Shown here: piece after piece, positions 22,188 to 35,000 of the stretch
Position numbering within the stretch: position 1 is the stretch's first letter
Layout: each line of letters opens with the position of its first letter
Assembly (NCBI GenBank): GCA_022495995.1
Contig: JAFEMH010002432.1
Span: 1 to 64,000 of the forward strand
Origin: Adenophora triphylla var. japonica
Taxonomy: Eukaryota; Streptophyta; Magnoliopsida; Asterales; Campanulaceae
DNA length: 64,000 nt
Direction of reading: 5' to 3'
Notes under the pieces: generated by a model
Told to the model about the DNA's origin: nothing
Database searches by the model: none
Seen by the model: the letters and a program-made list of their open reading frames with translations, nothing else
Made by a program: the position numbers and the translations under genes

Positions 22188-24680
22188 TAGTCATAAGTAT
22201 TCTTTTACAAGCATTTGATTACAGTTATCTCAAGGTTAGGCTGATGAAGGCCATCATTAGGTGGTGGGCGGGGAGGGCCAATTTGGTAGTTTGAACTTCG
22301 AAAGCTAGGACTAAACAAGTTCCAAAGGTGGATTTTATTCTTCAATGCATTCGTTTGTCGGCTTGAGGAGGAATTTACCAATTTTGAGCTTCTGCATCAT
22401 AGTTCGACTGGCATGTTATTGGTTTTTCAAATTGTATCATACTTTATAATATTGCTTCATCTGGACTTGAGCAATTATTGGAAGACATGTTCAAAATGTA
22501 TTTCTCATTGGCATTCCTCTCTATCTTACTCTCCAACTGAAATGTTCACTCTGTCTAATAATACTAAAATTGCTGTTGTCTTTTCAGGATGCATCAGTTT
22601 CTGCTAATTCAGGATTAATGACCAAAACATTTGTTCCTCTTTACATTTGGCTACAACAATTTTAAGGTTTGTATCAAAGTTACCTCTTCTTTTCATTCCA
22701 TATTTGTTGTATAATTGCTTCCATTCCTTTTCGATTGCATGAAATTTTCCGATTTCAGAAACGAAAACAAGAGACAGAGAAAGAACAGAAGAGAATACTT
22801 GTTCAGTATTAAAACCACAGACTGCATGAGCTAGCAGACATTCTCTCAACAGCAAGGGAATCGGCTTCCAGTGGCTGTCTGGGACTACTATGATGTTTGA
22901 TTTGACTTTCAGGAATCCCATAAATTCTACTCCGGTACTGCTGCATTTTTTCTTTGTAAATGGAGTGTCTATACAATCATATATTCCCTCACGGTCTTTG
23001 GAAATAATATGAATTTCTTAGTGACAAGATCGAGTATCTATTGGTCATCGTTATCATACTTGATTGATGCCATGCAAAGTTTATCTGCACTGCACATTAA
23101 AATTGAGTATGATTTAGCTAATGTTTCCAAGCTTTAGTACGAAGAGGTGGGAAATATATAGATTGCTGAAGACTGCAAGCATAGATAAAAATGACCAGTG
23201 AATGTCACATAATGTCTGTCCTCTCAAATTCTTCTTTGAGAAGAGAAGCTGGGGGATTGTGGAGGGTGGGGATGGGATGATAATAGTGAAAATCTGCCAA
23301 TGAGTGGGCGATTTTCACTTCCTATTGATAGTTTTGGAGTCTGAAATCCCTTCAGTATATCATACCCGTTGAATTTAACGGAAATTTTGAGTCAAAATTA
23401 TGCAATCTTTAATTTGCCATTTATGTATGTAACTAAATCTGTAGAGTGTTTAGGTTCAGTTTTTTTTAGTATACACAATTACAGTTCTGCAACTTAGGTG
23501 GGCCATTAGAGAAGTTCTATGCAGTTGGGACATAATTCCTCCATTGATCCCACAGTTTCTCAACTACTTAAGGTGACAGAGGAGTCCCAACTAACTCAAT
23601 ATGTTTGATAATAAGAGTTGGGCATTTCTATATTTATTGCACGTGTGTTTATTAAAATATCTGTTTAATAAGCATCCTAAGAAGCACGGACATAGATTAG
23701 CCGAATGAGGAAACATGGTTTAGAAAACCAATTTACTTGACACGCTCGAATCAAGCTCTTTTTGTAAACAAGTATTTTTGTTGGTTAAAATAGTTATCAT
23801 GTTTATGTCTTACTTCATTGAGTCATTTGGTTTGTGTCATTATGTTTAACAGGCTAAACGGCATGGGTGGAAGTGCTGGAGAGGTGGGGTAACATAGAGG
23901 TAACATCTAGCTTGTTTGCAGAATCTGATTGCTTCAAACTTACCTTTACACTTGCTTGTAGATTAATGCTTGGTAAATTTTAGTTGTAGAATTATCTATT
24001 AGAGTTACATTGCTAAAAAGGAAAAATATAATTATGGATTAAGCTGAAGGTTCTGCTTGGAGAGTGGACGTCTGATAGAAAACTTGGTTACTTGGTCTAA
24101 GATGACCTCCCTTCTATAAGATAAAAGATTTTTTTTTTTTTTTTTTTTGCTTTTCTTTTCATGAAACTTGGTACTTGTCAAAAGACATAAAGCCATCATT
24201 CATTTAATGCTTCATTAAAGGAAACAAGTACTGTGACACCTTTGTGGTATGCTTGGGAGGATGGAAAACTATACCAGCTAGGAATGGTATCCCTACAGAA
24301 TATGAGTATTTGTTAATTTTTCCAGTATACCTTCGGGCTTCGACGGAAGTTCTTTAACATAAATTGAGCATCTCTCTCTTTTTCTTCAGGGAGGAAAATA
24401 AAAGGTTGTTGTGGTCCAGATGGAAAGGTTAGTTTTCCTCTTTAATTTCCTTCATTTCTAACCTACAAAACAGAGGAAAATACCAGATATCCCACCCATG
24501 TCCATCATTCCTCTGGCAAAACATATCATCAATGAATAAATAATGGAACTGTTTTGGAAGGTCAATATCTTTAAATTGACCTCAAAAGGGAGTAAGGCCA
24601 TCACCAGATCTGCTTAACGTGGGTGTGGGTGTGTGTATGTGAGGGTGGGGGGGGGGGGATGGGCGTGGGGTGGGTGGCAA

Positions 24681-24850
24681 TGATAGCCAAAAGCCAAGAG
24701 AAATAGCCGAACGGAATAGATAACCAAGATTCGTGAAGAAAAGCTTCAGCTTTTTCTAAATAATCAATCATCAAAACTGAGTTTAATCTCTCAAAAACAA
24801 AGTTTAAATACTCCATAAAACCCTAAGAACGACATAGCAAAGTAAGGACA
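24681..24850 (-). repeat. 3' LTR of the CRM-like gypsy
   Basis: 170 bp, starting TGATAGCC and ending GTAAGGACA on +. Very similar to 29534-29705 with few differences. Confidence 0.85.
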
Positions 24851-24987
24851 AAACTACCCCCCAATAACAGTCCAAAATACCAATAAACGACATAAGGAAA
24901 CAACCAAATCGGAATTAAGGAAACTGCAGCGTAGCTTGAGGCGCCCGCCCCGTATCTGGTGAAGTGCCCGCCTGAAGTCCATCTTGT

Positions 24988-27900
24988 TCACGGATAGATG
25001 GAGTTGTCTTGAGGCGGCCGCATGGTGATCATCGAGGCGTCCGCCTCGGATCTAGAAGATTGGCCCTTGTTTCTCCTACGTGACGCGCCCGCTTGGCTTT
25101 GAATGAGGCGCCCGCCTGGCTCCTCTGTGGCCTGAATTGCCTGTGCTTGTTGATCTACATCATCCTCCCCCTCTTGAAAGAAACTCGACCTCGAGTTGGC
25201 ATCATCATCACTGTCTCCATGGTAGGCGGATAAATCTGAAACGTTAAACGTGGCTGAGACGTACTCCCCTGGCAAGTCTATCTTGTATGCATTGTCATTA
25301 ATCCGCTCCACTACTCGAAATGGTCCATCCGCCCTTGGTTGTAGTTTGCCAAAACGGCCAACCGGGAATCGCTCTTTACGCAAGTGAACCCAAACTAAGT
25401 CACCTACCTGAAACACAACCCGCTTGCGATGCTTGTCTACCCGCTGCTTGTACATACTGTTTTGCCGAATAATGCGCTTGCGAACCTGTTCATGAAGCTC
25501 TTTAATCTGAGTCGCACGCGCCTCTGCGTCTGAACTGTATTGACTAGTAACCGGAAGAGGAATGAGATCCAAGGGGCTGACAGGGTTACGCCCGTACACA
25601 ACCTGAAAAGGGCTTTTACCCGTAGTGCGGTTCTGAGAGTTGTTGTAAGCAAATTCGGCCTGTGCAAGTGTCAAATCCCACTGACGGGGATGGTCACCAA
25701 CCAAGCTGCGCAATAAGTTACCCAAACTGCGATTAGTAACTTCTGTCTGCCCATCCGTCTGCGGATGATAAGAGCTATTGAACTGTAAACGTGAACCCAT
25801 CTTTCTCCACAACGTACGCCAAAAGTGACTAACAAACTTGATATCCCTATCAGAAGTAAGGGATTTGGGAATACCATGCAACTTCACAATCTCCTTAAAG
25901 TACAAGTCTACCACATATGTCGCATCGAATGTTTTACTGCAAGGGACAAAATGGGACATCTTTGAGAAACGATCCACCACCACCATAATAGAATCTTTCT
26001 GTCGCTGCGTACGAGACAATCCCAACACAAAATCCAAGCTAATGTCCGCCCACGGAGCAGTAGGAACCGGCAAAGGAGTATAAAGGCCTGCATTGGTCTT
26101 GCGAGTCTTGGCTACATGACACACACGACATCTCTCCACAAACCGAGCAACATCATGCCCCAACTTTGGCCAAAAAAACTGCTCGCCTACAAGTGCCAAT
26201 GTTATATCTTTGCCAAAGTGTCCGGCAAGTCCCCCTTCATGACTCTCAGAGATTATTAGGTCCCTCAATGAACAATAAGGGACACAAAGCTTGTTACCCT
26301 TAAACAAGTAGCCATCATGGATCAAAAATTGCAGAAAATTACCTCGGGTACACTTATCCCACACATCCCCAAAATATGGATCATCACGATACAAATCACG
26401 AAAAGTGTCAAACCCACATATCTCGACCCGTAGTGTAGCTAATAAGGAATGCCGACGGCTCAAAGCATCTGCCACACGATTCTGAACGCCCGCCTTATGT
26501 GTAATGACAAACGTAAAAATCTGAATGAACTCCACCCACTTGGCATGACGCAGATTAAGCTTATGCTGCCCTTGAATGTATTTGAGTGCCTCATGATCAG
26601 AATACAACATAAATTCCCGTGACAAGAGGTAATGTTGCCAATGCTCCAATGTGCGAACAATGGCATAGAATTCCTTATCATATGTAGAGTACTTCTTCTT
26701 AGCATCGTTCAGTTTTTCACTGAAGAAGGTGACAGGCTTCTTATTCTGACTCAACACTCCGCCAACGCCAACATTGGATGCATCACAATGAACCTCAAAA
26801 ACTTCATCAAAATTAGGCAAAATGAGAACAGGAGCTTGTGTCACCGCCTTTTTCAAAAGCTGAAAAGCATCCTCCGCTGCCTTATTCCACATAAACACAC
26901 TCCCCTTGATGCAGTCAATAAGAGGGGCAATAATACTGCTGAAATCACAAATGAAACAGCGATAAAAGGAAGCCAAACCATGAACACGCCTAACATCATG
27001 AACGTTCGTCGGTGTAGGCCAGCTAGTAATAGCTTCCACCTTCGAATCATCCATTCGAATACCCTCCTTGGTAACAACATACCCCAAGAAAGTCACTTGC
27101 TCAGTCAAAAAGTGACACTTCTTACGATTAGCATATAATTTCTGCTCATGCAGAACATCAAAAACCTGTCTCAAGTGGACCAAGTGTTGTTCCACAGATT
27201 TACTATAAATCAGGATATCATCAAAATAAACAACAACAAACGTACCGATGAAAGGTCTGAAAATCTGGTTCACGAGTTGCATGAACGTGCTAGGGGCATT
27301 AGAGAGCCCAAACGGCATCACCATCCACTCATACAATCCATCCCGAGTCTTGAAAGCCGTCTTCCACTCATCCCCTGGCCTCGACACTTAACTGTGATAC
27401 CCGCTCCGCAAATCAATCTTGGAAAACACCACTGCACCATGTAACTGGTCAAGCAAATCATCGATCCGAGGAGTGGGAAACCTGTACTTGATGGTGATTT
27501 TATTGATCGCCCGACTATCCATACACATACGCAATGTTCCTTCAGCCTTAGGCACCATCAGAGCCGGAACCACACAAGGGCTCATACTTTCCCGAATGAC
27601 ACCCTTGTCAAGTCACTCCCTCACTTGTCTCTCCAACTCTTCATGTTCCTTGGGTCTCAACCGATAAGCAGCCTTGTTCGGAATAGAAGCACCCGGAACA
27701 AGATCAATACAATGCTGAATATCCCGCATGGGAGGAAGTCCCGGAGGGATCTCTTCAGGAGTAACATCACCGTAAGCATCAAGCAATGACTGTACCTCTG
27801 CGGGTGTGGACATACCCGACTCGTTCTCCTCTAGCATGGCAAGAACATAGAACCCTTGCTCCCCTGCTGTAGCTGAATTAAACTCTGAACGGCTAAGGAG

Positions 27901-29509
27901 TTGGTGAACAACATTCGTAGGTTTATCACTAGCAGTCTGCTCCTGTCTCGGATCCGTAGGACATAAAGTAATAGAGACATCATTCATGCGGAAGGTGTAC
28001 GTATTCTTGAACCCATCATGCTTAACCCGCCTGTCAAATAACCACGGCCTTCCCAATAAGATATGGCATGCATCCATTGGCACAACATCACACCACACGT
28101 CATCTCTATAACGCTTACCAATAGAAAACTGCACGAGGCACCGCTTATCCACCTTGAGCTCAGCCCTTGATCAACCAAGACAACTTATACGGCTGTGGGT
28201 GTACAACCGTAGGCAAACTCAGTTTGTCCACCATAGTAGTAGAAACAACATTCTCACAACTACCACCATCAATAATAACCTTGCAAACCTTACCCTTGGC
28301 AGTGCACTTTGTATTAAAGATATTATGGCGAAGCCACTGATCATCTACTGCAGTCGCGTTCAACACACGTCTAACCACTAAGGCCGGACCCTTGTCTGTA
28401 TAAGCCACCTCGGACTCGACATCGGACACCTCATCTTCTTTGTCATAGACCGATAACTCTTCCTCAAGTAAGGCAACAATGTTCCTGTTGGGACACTCGG
28501 CTTGACGGTGACCAATACCCTGACACTTGAAGCACCTCGTAGGCTGCCTCCCTCTAGAATTGGTTGATGTGGTACCCGAATTGGCTGTAGGCGGTGTCTT
28601 AGGAGCAGTCGGTGGAACCCCTTTGGGTGTGATAGAACTACCAACGCCCCTAATGTTAGTAAAATCTCTGCTCGGCCAACGATTCACCACCTTCTTTCTC
28701 TTCAACTGTTTCTCAACCTTCAGAGCAAGTCGACACACATCTGCGTAAGTCCAATACTGCTGCAATTGAACCACCTCTGACACGTCAACACGTAGTCCTC
28801 CAAGGAAACGAGCAACCGTTTGTTCATCCTCTTCGGAAACATCACACCGCATCTGCAAACGATCAAACTCATTGATGAACTCTTCGACAGTCGTATCCCC
28901 CTGCTTCAGATTGTGATAATCAAGAAAGGCCTCTTGTCTATAGTGTTCAGGAAGGAATTTCCATCGTAGAAACTTTTTCATCTTATCCCAAGACTGAATC
29001 TTTGATTTCCCATCTCTCGCTCGTTGCTTCTTAACATGTTCCCACCAAATAGAAGCATGCTTTTTCAATTTGATTGCAACAACCTTAACCTTATGACTAT
29101 CGTCCATATGTTTCAAATCAAACACACATTCAACAGTATTTAGCCAATCAATGAACTCATCAGGGTGTGCCTTACCTTCAAACTCCGGGATGTCGATCTT
29201 CATGCCGATATCCTTCGAAGGATCAGCCCCAAACCTGTGTCCACGTTCATGACCACGAGCGAAGGGATTGCGCTCGTCTGCAAAGCCTCCTTCATCAGAC
29301 GATTCGTCTGAATTAGAGCCCACATCAGTGGGAGCCCTCATACTAGCAATCTGGCATTGGAGGCTGCTTGAATGCTGGTTTATGATTCGTCATTCTCAAT
29401 ATCGCGTAGGTCTCTATCGTGATGGATTTCATCCGCCTGGGGGTCTGCACGACGACCTCTACCACGCCTACGACGACCATCACGAGCACCACGTCCGCGT
29501 TCGGCCATT
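24988..29509 (-). pseudogene. gag-pol polyprotein of CRM-like Ty3/gypsy
   Basis: Minus strand. Start ATG at 29509 with a charged head, then gag (IDIPEFEGKAHPDEFIDWL; knuckle CFKCQGIGHRQAEC). Protease VIIDGGSCENVV is near 28265, and RT follows with GLSNAPSTFMQ and the catalytic VVYFDDILIYS. RNase H has VHCDASNVGVG, and integrase has HHCC, LDFVLGL, PQTDGQTEVTNR, then GDLVWVHLRKERFP. Chromovirus CRM-type elements are the closest match I know. The 799-codon open block (27387-24988) is intact. Breaks: stops near 27387 and 27611, a frame shift near 28155 and another near 29345. The C-terminal 3' region repeats a GAGGCGCCCGCC-like motif about six times. Confidence 0.85.
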
Positions 29510-29533
29510 GATAACCAGGAAACTGATACCAAA

Positions 29534-29705
29534 TGATAGCCAAAAGCCAAGAGAAATAGCCGAACGGAATAGATAACCAAGATTCTTGAAGAAAAGCTTC
29601 AGCTTTTTCTAAATAAATTCAATCATCAAAACTGAGTTTATTTTCTCAAAAATAAGGTTTAAATACTCCATAAAACCCTAAGAACGCCATAGCAAAGTAA
29701 GGACA
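29534..29705 (-). repeat. 5' LTR of the CRM-like gypsy
   Basis: 172 bp; adjoins the primer-binding-like TGGTATCAG on its left. Carries the putative start and polyadenylation region of the element, not resolvable by eye. Confidence 0.85.
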
Positions 29706-29928
29706 GATGGAGTTGTCTTGAGGCGCTCGCCTGAAGTCCAGCTTGTTCACGGATAGATGGAGTTGTCTTGAGGCGGCCGCATGGTGATCATCGAGGCGTC
29801 CGCCTCGGATCCAGAAGATTGGCCCTTGTTTCTCCTACGTGAGGCGCCCTCTTGGCTTTGAATGAGGCGCCTGCCTGGCTCCTCTGTAGCCTGAATTGCC
29901 TGTGCTTGCTGATCTACATCAGGCGGGG
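29706..29928 (-). repeat. Duplicate of the gypsy pol 3' end outside the LTR
   Basis: Matches 24960-25165 (encoding DQQAQAIQATEEPG and the GRLIQSQ-like tail), but lies beyond the 5' LTR. The polypurine tract segment is missing. It is a truncated second copy or the product of unequal exchange between related elements. Confidence 0.75.
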
Positions 29929-30300
29929 GTGGTGATGGTGATGGGGTAGGGGTGGTTGATGTGGGGTGGGTAACGTGGGTGTGTGTGTGTGTATGTGAGG
30001 GTGTTACCATTTTCCGAAAAATGTTTTAGTTAGGAAAAATCCGTAAATCAATTTACTTAGAAAAGTGGGGAAAATATTTTCCAGAAAACATTTTTCCCAT
30101 TTTTCGGTGCGAAACAATCACCGGAAAATGCGGAAAATGAAAAACATTTTCCCTCAAACAAACGGAGCCTAACATAAAATTAACATTTTTGCTTACCAAA
30201 TAAGTACTACTATCTCTGTCCCAAAATGAATGTCCATAAAATTTCAAATTTGCTCTTGATGTAACGACCCCAAATTTGCTCATTAGTTAAAATAACATGA
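29929..30300. other. GT-rich stretch and degenerate DNA-transposon remains
   Basis: 29929-30004 is G/T-rich and shares AACGTGGGTGTG and TGTATGTGAGGGTG with the left flank of the gypsy (24620-24655). 30005-30180 has multiple GGAAAATATTTTCC-like inverted blocks and ends AAACAAACGGAGCC, typical of decayed MITEs. 30209-30250 looks like a truncated Stowaway end (CTCTGTCCCAAAATGAATG). Confidence 0.45.
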
Positions 30301-30631
30301 AAGTTCTTTGTTCTACTTCTGTTTAGAATAGGCTCTCGTTTGGAAAGGAAGATTGTTCTTGGTTTAGAAGTTGGTTAGAACTTGTTTTAGTATTTTAATC
30401 TCTTTGTTTCACTTATTCTTGTTTTCTTCTGTAAAACAGATTTTAATCGTGAACTTTTTTGGGCTTAAAGCCTTGTTTGCTGGGATAAGAACCAGTAAAT
30501 GTTTAATTCTGTGTCATTTTATTTTATTCCGCTGCTTATTGGTGGATGTGTGAACAGTTGTAACTCACATCTGTACTCACATCCATGTGTTTGTTGTGTT
30601 GAACTGATTTCCTAGCTACACTAAACTTTCA
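30301..30631 (+). repeat. 5' LTR of SIRE element B (5'-truncated)
   Basis: Matches the last ~330 bp of the LTR at 51476-52310 with small indels, ending CTTTCA just before the primer binding site. The first ~500 bp are missing. Confidence 0.85.
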
Positions 30632-30633
30632 AT

Positions 30634-30645
30634 TGGTATCAGAGC
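30634..30645 (+). other. Primer binding site (initiator Met tRNA)
   Basis: TGGTATCAGAGC, two bases after the LTR end. Confidence 0.85.
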
Positions 30646-30670
30646 CAACTCTCGAGAAAGTGTAGTAATA

Positions 30671-32053
30671 ATGAAATGTCAAAATCATCAAAACAAGCCT
30701 CCAGTCTTGGATGACACCAATTATTCCTCTTGGAAGTCTAAAATGCGTAACTATATCAAATCAATCGATGAAAGAGCGCGGATGTGTATACTTGTTGCTT
30801 GGCAACCTCCTGTTGTGGAGAAGAAGCCTGCATCAGGTATTGGTGAATCTATTTTTGAAAGAAAACCTGAGGAAAGATGGACTCTTGATGAAATCACTTT
30901 TGCAAATTAAAATTCTAAAGCCATGGGTGCTATTTCAAGTCATGTTTCTGGAAATATGTACAAACTTATCACCAATTAATGTATTGCTAAAAATGCTTGG
31001 GATATCTTGCAGATGCAATGTGAGGGGATTATTAAGTGTTAAATCTACTAGACTTAGAATTTTAATGGATAGATTTGAACTTCTTAGAATGGAGAAGACA
31101 GAAGACATTGTCTCCTATGCTGCTAAGATTCATGAGATCTCTAATGAATGCACCAGTCTTGGTGAGTCTATCTCTAATGCCAGACTTGTGAGCAAAATTT
31201 TGAGGACCTTACCTGAAAGGTTCAACATAAAGGTGGCTGTCATAGAAGAGACTAGTGACACCAACACAGTGGGTTTAGACAAAATTATTGGTATTTTAAC
31301 TGTGTTTGAGCTAAATCTTGAAGCTCAGAAAAAGAACAAGGCCATAAGCCTTGCCCTCAAAAGCTCTGCAACTGTTCCAAGAGAATTGGTTAAGCTCTCC
31401 TCAGAAATTGACATGTCAAGCTTTAAGGATGAGGATTTGGCCCTCATCTCTAAAAAATTCAGTTCTATGCTGAAAAATAAAAGGATGAGCAAGTTTCCTA
31501 ACATGCCTGCTCCAAGTGCTCCAAGTGCTGAGAAATCTAAAGTTAGCACTGAGAATGGCTTCAAAAGCCCAAACCTAGAGAATAAGAAATCCTCTGAATC
31601 TGTGCAATGTAGAGCATGTCGTGGCTTTGATCACTATGCTAATGAGTGTGTCACACTTAAAAAGAACGGAATGAGCTTAACTGATTTCTTGAGTGATAGT
31701 GAGGATGAAAAGGAAGTTGCTGATATGTCTGATAAATTGCCATTCTGTTTTTAATACTTACTTTGCAGGAATAGAAGAAGGAGATTATGAGGAATGTGGA
31801 TGTGGACTCAGATGTGGACACATTCTTGAATACATCTGAAGATATATCAAATCTGACTCTCAACTGTTTCTCCATAAAAGGAGATTCAGATGATGAAGGA
31901 AGAGACATTCCCTATGAGGAACTCTTTGAGACATACAGAGAACTGCATACAGATTGGATAAAAAGAATGGACAAAATTGAGGTACTGGCCAAGGTAAACA
32001 AAGCTATTTCTGATAAATTAACTGTAATGTTGCTAAACCAAATGGGTTGCTAA
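30671..32053 (+). pseudogene. SIRE element B gag
   Basis: Starts MKCQNHQNKPPVLDDTNY at 30671 (DUF4219-like N-terminus: YSSWKSKM). A stop at 30908 and frame shifts follow. The gag core (31010-31754) has RLRILMDRFELLRMEKTEDI, and the zinc knuckle CRACRGFDHYANEC is near 31615-31655. A third open block (31787-32053) continues an acidic/basic linker. It is related to the gag at 63041-64000 and is non-functional. Confidence 0.8.
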
Positions 32054-32089
32054 ACCTAGTGCTACCTGTAATGTTGTCTACTCTTTCCT

Positions 32090-35000
32090 CAAGAGTAGTG
32101 TCTTTAGTTCATGGTATTTTGATAGTGGGCACTCTAGGCATATGACTGGGAATCAAGATGTCCTAACTGACTATAGGATGATCAACGGGGTTAAGGTGAA
32201 CTTTGGTGGTGGAGCACAAGGTAAAATCTTGGGAAAGGGACCTAGATCTTAAGGGTCTCCCAAAACTACGCAATGTACCATGTAGAAGGCCTAAAAGCTA
32301 ACATGATAAGTATCAGTTAGTTGTGTGATGATGACCTCCATGTAAAATTTGATAAATACATGTGAGGTGTTTGATAAAGACAACAAATGTGTGTTTACTG
32401 GTCCTAGATCTGATGATAATTGTTACCAATTTGGTGACAATCTGTCTTGCCTTAGTACTAGAGTAAATGATGTCAATCTGTGGCACAAAAAACTAGGGCA
32501 TGCTAGCAGCAGAAAATTGGAGGAACTACAAAGTTATGAAGCTGTAAAGGATCTCCCTAAATTGAACTTTAAGAACACTAATGTATGTGGTTCTTATCAA
32601 AAGAGAAAGCAAACAAAATCCTCACACAAAAAGGTCCAACAATGCTCCACATCTAGATGTTTGGAGTTGATGCACACTGACTTGATGGGGCCTATAGAGG
32701 TAGAAAGCTTTGTAGGAACAAGTATACTTTTGTGTGTGTTGATGACTACTACATGTACACATGGGTGATGTTCTTAAGGGAGAAATATGAGTTCATAGGT
32801 GAGTTAAAAAACTGGTATAAAAGGGTCAGAAATCTGTATGGCCTAAAGGCTGTAAGGATTAGGTCTGACCATGACACTGAGTATGAAAACTCCATGTTTA
32901 CTGCCTTCTGCAACTCAAAGGGAATTACTCATGAATTCTCTTCTCCTATAACTCCTCAATAGAATGGAGTTGCAAAGAGGAGAAATAGAACCCTACATGA
33001 AATGGCTAAGGTTATGCTAAGTTTCAAAAATCTGTCAAATAAATTTTGGGCAGAGACCATGAATAATGCATGTCACATTGGCAATAGGGTGTTTCTCAGA
33101 ATTGGGAGCACTATGACACCCTATCAAATCATACTTGGAAAGAAACCTACTCTAAAGTATTTTCATGTGTTTGGTTGTATCTGTTACATCCTCAATGATA
33201 GGGAATACTTGTCCAAGTTTGATTCCAAGAGTGATAAAGCAATATTCATAGGCTACTCCACTAATAGTAGATCATATAGGGTGTTCAACCTAAACACAAA
33301 AACTATTATGGAATCTGTAAATGTGGTATTTGATAATTCACTTGATCTTAACCTCAAAACTGTTGAGGATGACATTTCAGGTTACTTGCTGGACTGGAAA
33401 GATACAAACACAGATGATGTGGTGCAACAAGAAGGAGCTCAGACTGAAACACATGCTGAAGCATAGAAGGATGTGACTAATGATGTGGACACATCTACAT
33501 CTAGGGGTGTAAGTGGTTCGGTTCAAACTGCGGTTTGAGACCGAACCGAACCAAACCATGCGGTTTGGTTTGGTTTTCAAGTATGAATGGTTCGGTTCGA
33601 TTTCAAATATTTACAAATCACATGGTTCGGTTTGGTTTGTGGTCTGACCCTCCCAAACCAAACCAAACCAAACCAAACCAAACCAAACCAAACCAAACCG
33701 CGGTTTGAGACCGTGAGACCGAACCACCAAACCGAACCGCGAGACCAAACCGCCAAACCGAACCACATTACATAAACTAATCCTAACCCTTGTTTTGTAT
33801 CTTATTTAATATTTTTGTATATTTATTAAAATTTACATAAACTAATCATAACCCCCGTTTTGTATTTTATTTAATATTAATTTTATCATTTGTTATCTTC
33901 ATTACGACATATAAATAACCAAGTTCTCTCCACGATCGCCATTGTAAAGTGTTTTTCTTCCTTCGACCTCTCTCTTCCTCTAGTCTCTTAAACACTCGCA
34001 TTTTTCACTCTTCCTCCATGATCTCGAAAATTTTAAACAATATGAAAATGAGTTGCGGTATGAATCATGGTTTGAACCTTAGTCTAAATAATGGTCTGAA
34101 CCACGGTCTGGACCGCGGTCTGAACCGCATAATTGAACTGCGGTTTGAACCAAACCGAACCAAACCATAGCGGTTTGGTTTGGTTCGGTTTGAATTTTTT
34201 TCATGGTTCGGTTCGGTTTGAAATTTTTCCAAACCGATGACTAGTGGTTCGGTCTGTAAATTCCCCCAAACCGAACCATTTACACCCCTACATCCACATC
34301 CACCCCACATCTGTCCCCACATCCTCCCAAACTTTTGAACCCGAGGACAGTTCTTTTGAATCTGACAAAGATAATAATCTAGAAGGTGATAAGGATGTGT
34401 GTGTGGACAGATCAAGGGATATCCCATCAAGAATCCAGAAAAACCATTCCACCTCACAAGTAGTGGGAGATATGCATGATCAGGTGAAAATCAGGCAAAA
34501 GGGAAAGGTAAACTACAGGAAACTAGCTGGTTTGTGGAGTAGCTCATCAGCATTCTCCAAGGTAAGTTTTTGTTGTTATGTTTCAAATGTTGAACCTAAA
34601 AACATAAATGAGGCTTTAAAAGATGTAGACTGGATTTTGGCCAAACAAGAAGAGTTGAGTCAGATTGAAAAGAATGATGTCTGGACCCTAGTTCCTAGAC
34701 CCTCTCATGGAAATGTCATAGGGACAAAATATATTTTCAAAAAATAAGACCGATGAAAAGGGGGTAATTACTAGGAAAAAGGCCAGACTTGTGGCTCAAG
34801 GGTATACTCAAGTTGAAGGGGTTGATTTTGAGAAAACTTTTGCCCCGGTTGCCAGAATTGAGTCCATAAGACTCTTATTGGCCATAGCCTTCTACCTCAA
34901 ACTAACTCTTCATCAAATGGATATTAAGAGTGTCTTTCTAAATGTGGTATTGAATGAAGAGGCCTATGTAGAACAACCTAAGGTCTTTGAGAATCATGAA

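Larger units (their letters stand above)
20718..24680. other. ORC5 3' flank, mostly non-coding
   Basis: Contains the ORC5 3' UTR (extent unknown), a MULE-type MITE (21452-21832), a (GT)n-G run (22152-22187) and poly-T tracts near 24127-24148. I recognise no protein. Some segments are bounded by good splice-like signals (for example 23852-23900 after TTTAACAG and before GTAACA, and 24390-24428 after CTTCAG and before GTTAG). They might be untranslated exons. GT/G-rich DNA fills 24620-24680. Confidence 0.5.
24681..29705 (-). mobile_element. Ty3/gypsy element, CRM-like, minus strand
   Basis: LTRs of 170 bp (24681-24850) and 172 bp (29534-29705), ends TGTCCTTAC and GGCTATCA as read on minus. Internal region holds one gag-pol. 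A polypurine tract TTGGGGGGTAG is at about 24852-24862. A TGGTATCAG primer-binding-like site lies 3' of the 5' LTR at about 29523-29532. No matching 5-bp target repeat is visible. Instead the 5' side is followed by a second copy of the pol 3' end (29706-29928). Confidence 0.8.

Noticed and set aside
22604..22921. Minus-strand 105-codon ORF downstream of ORC5
   Set aside because: No motif recognised, AT-rich region, no gene context; length within chance expectation.
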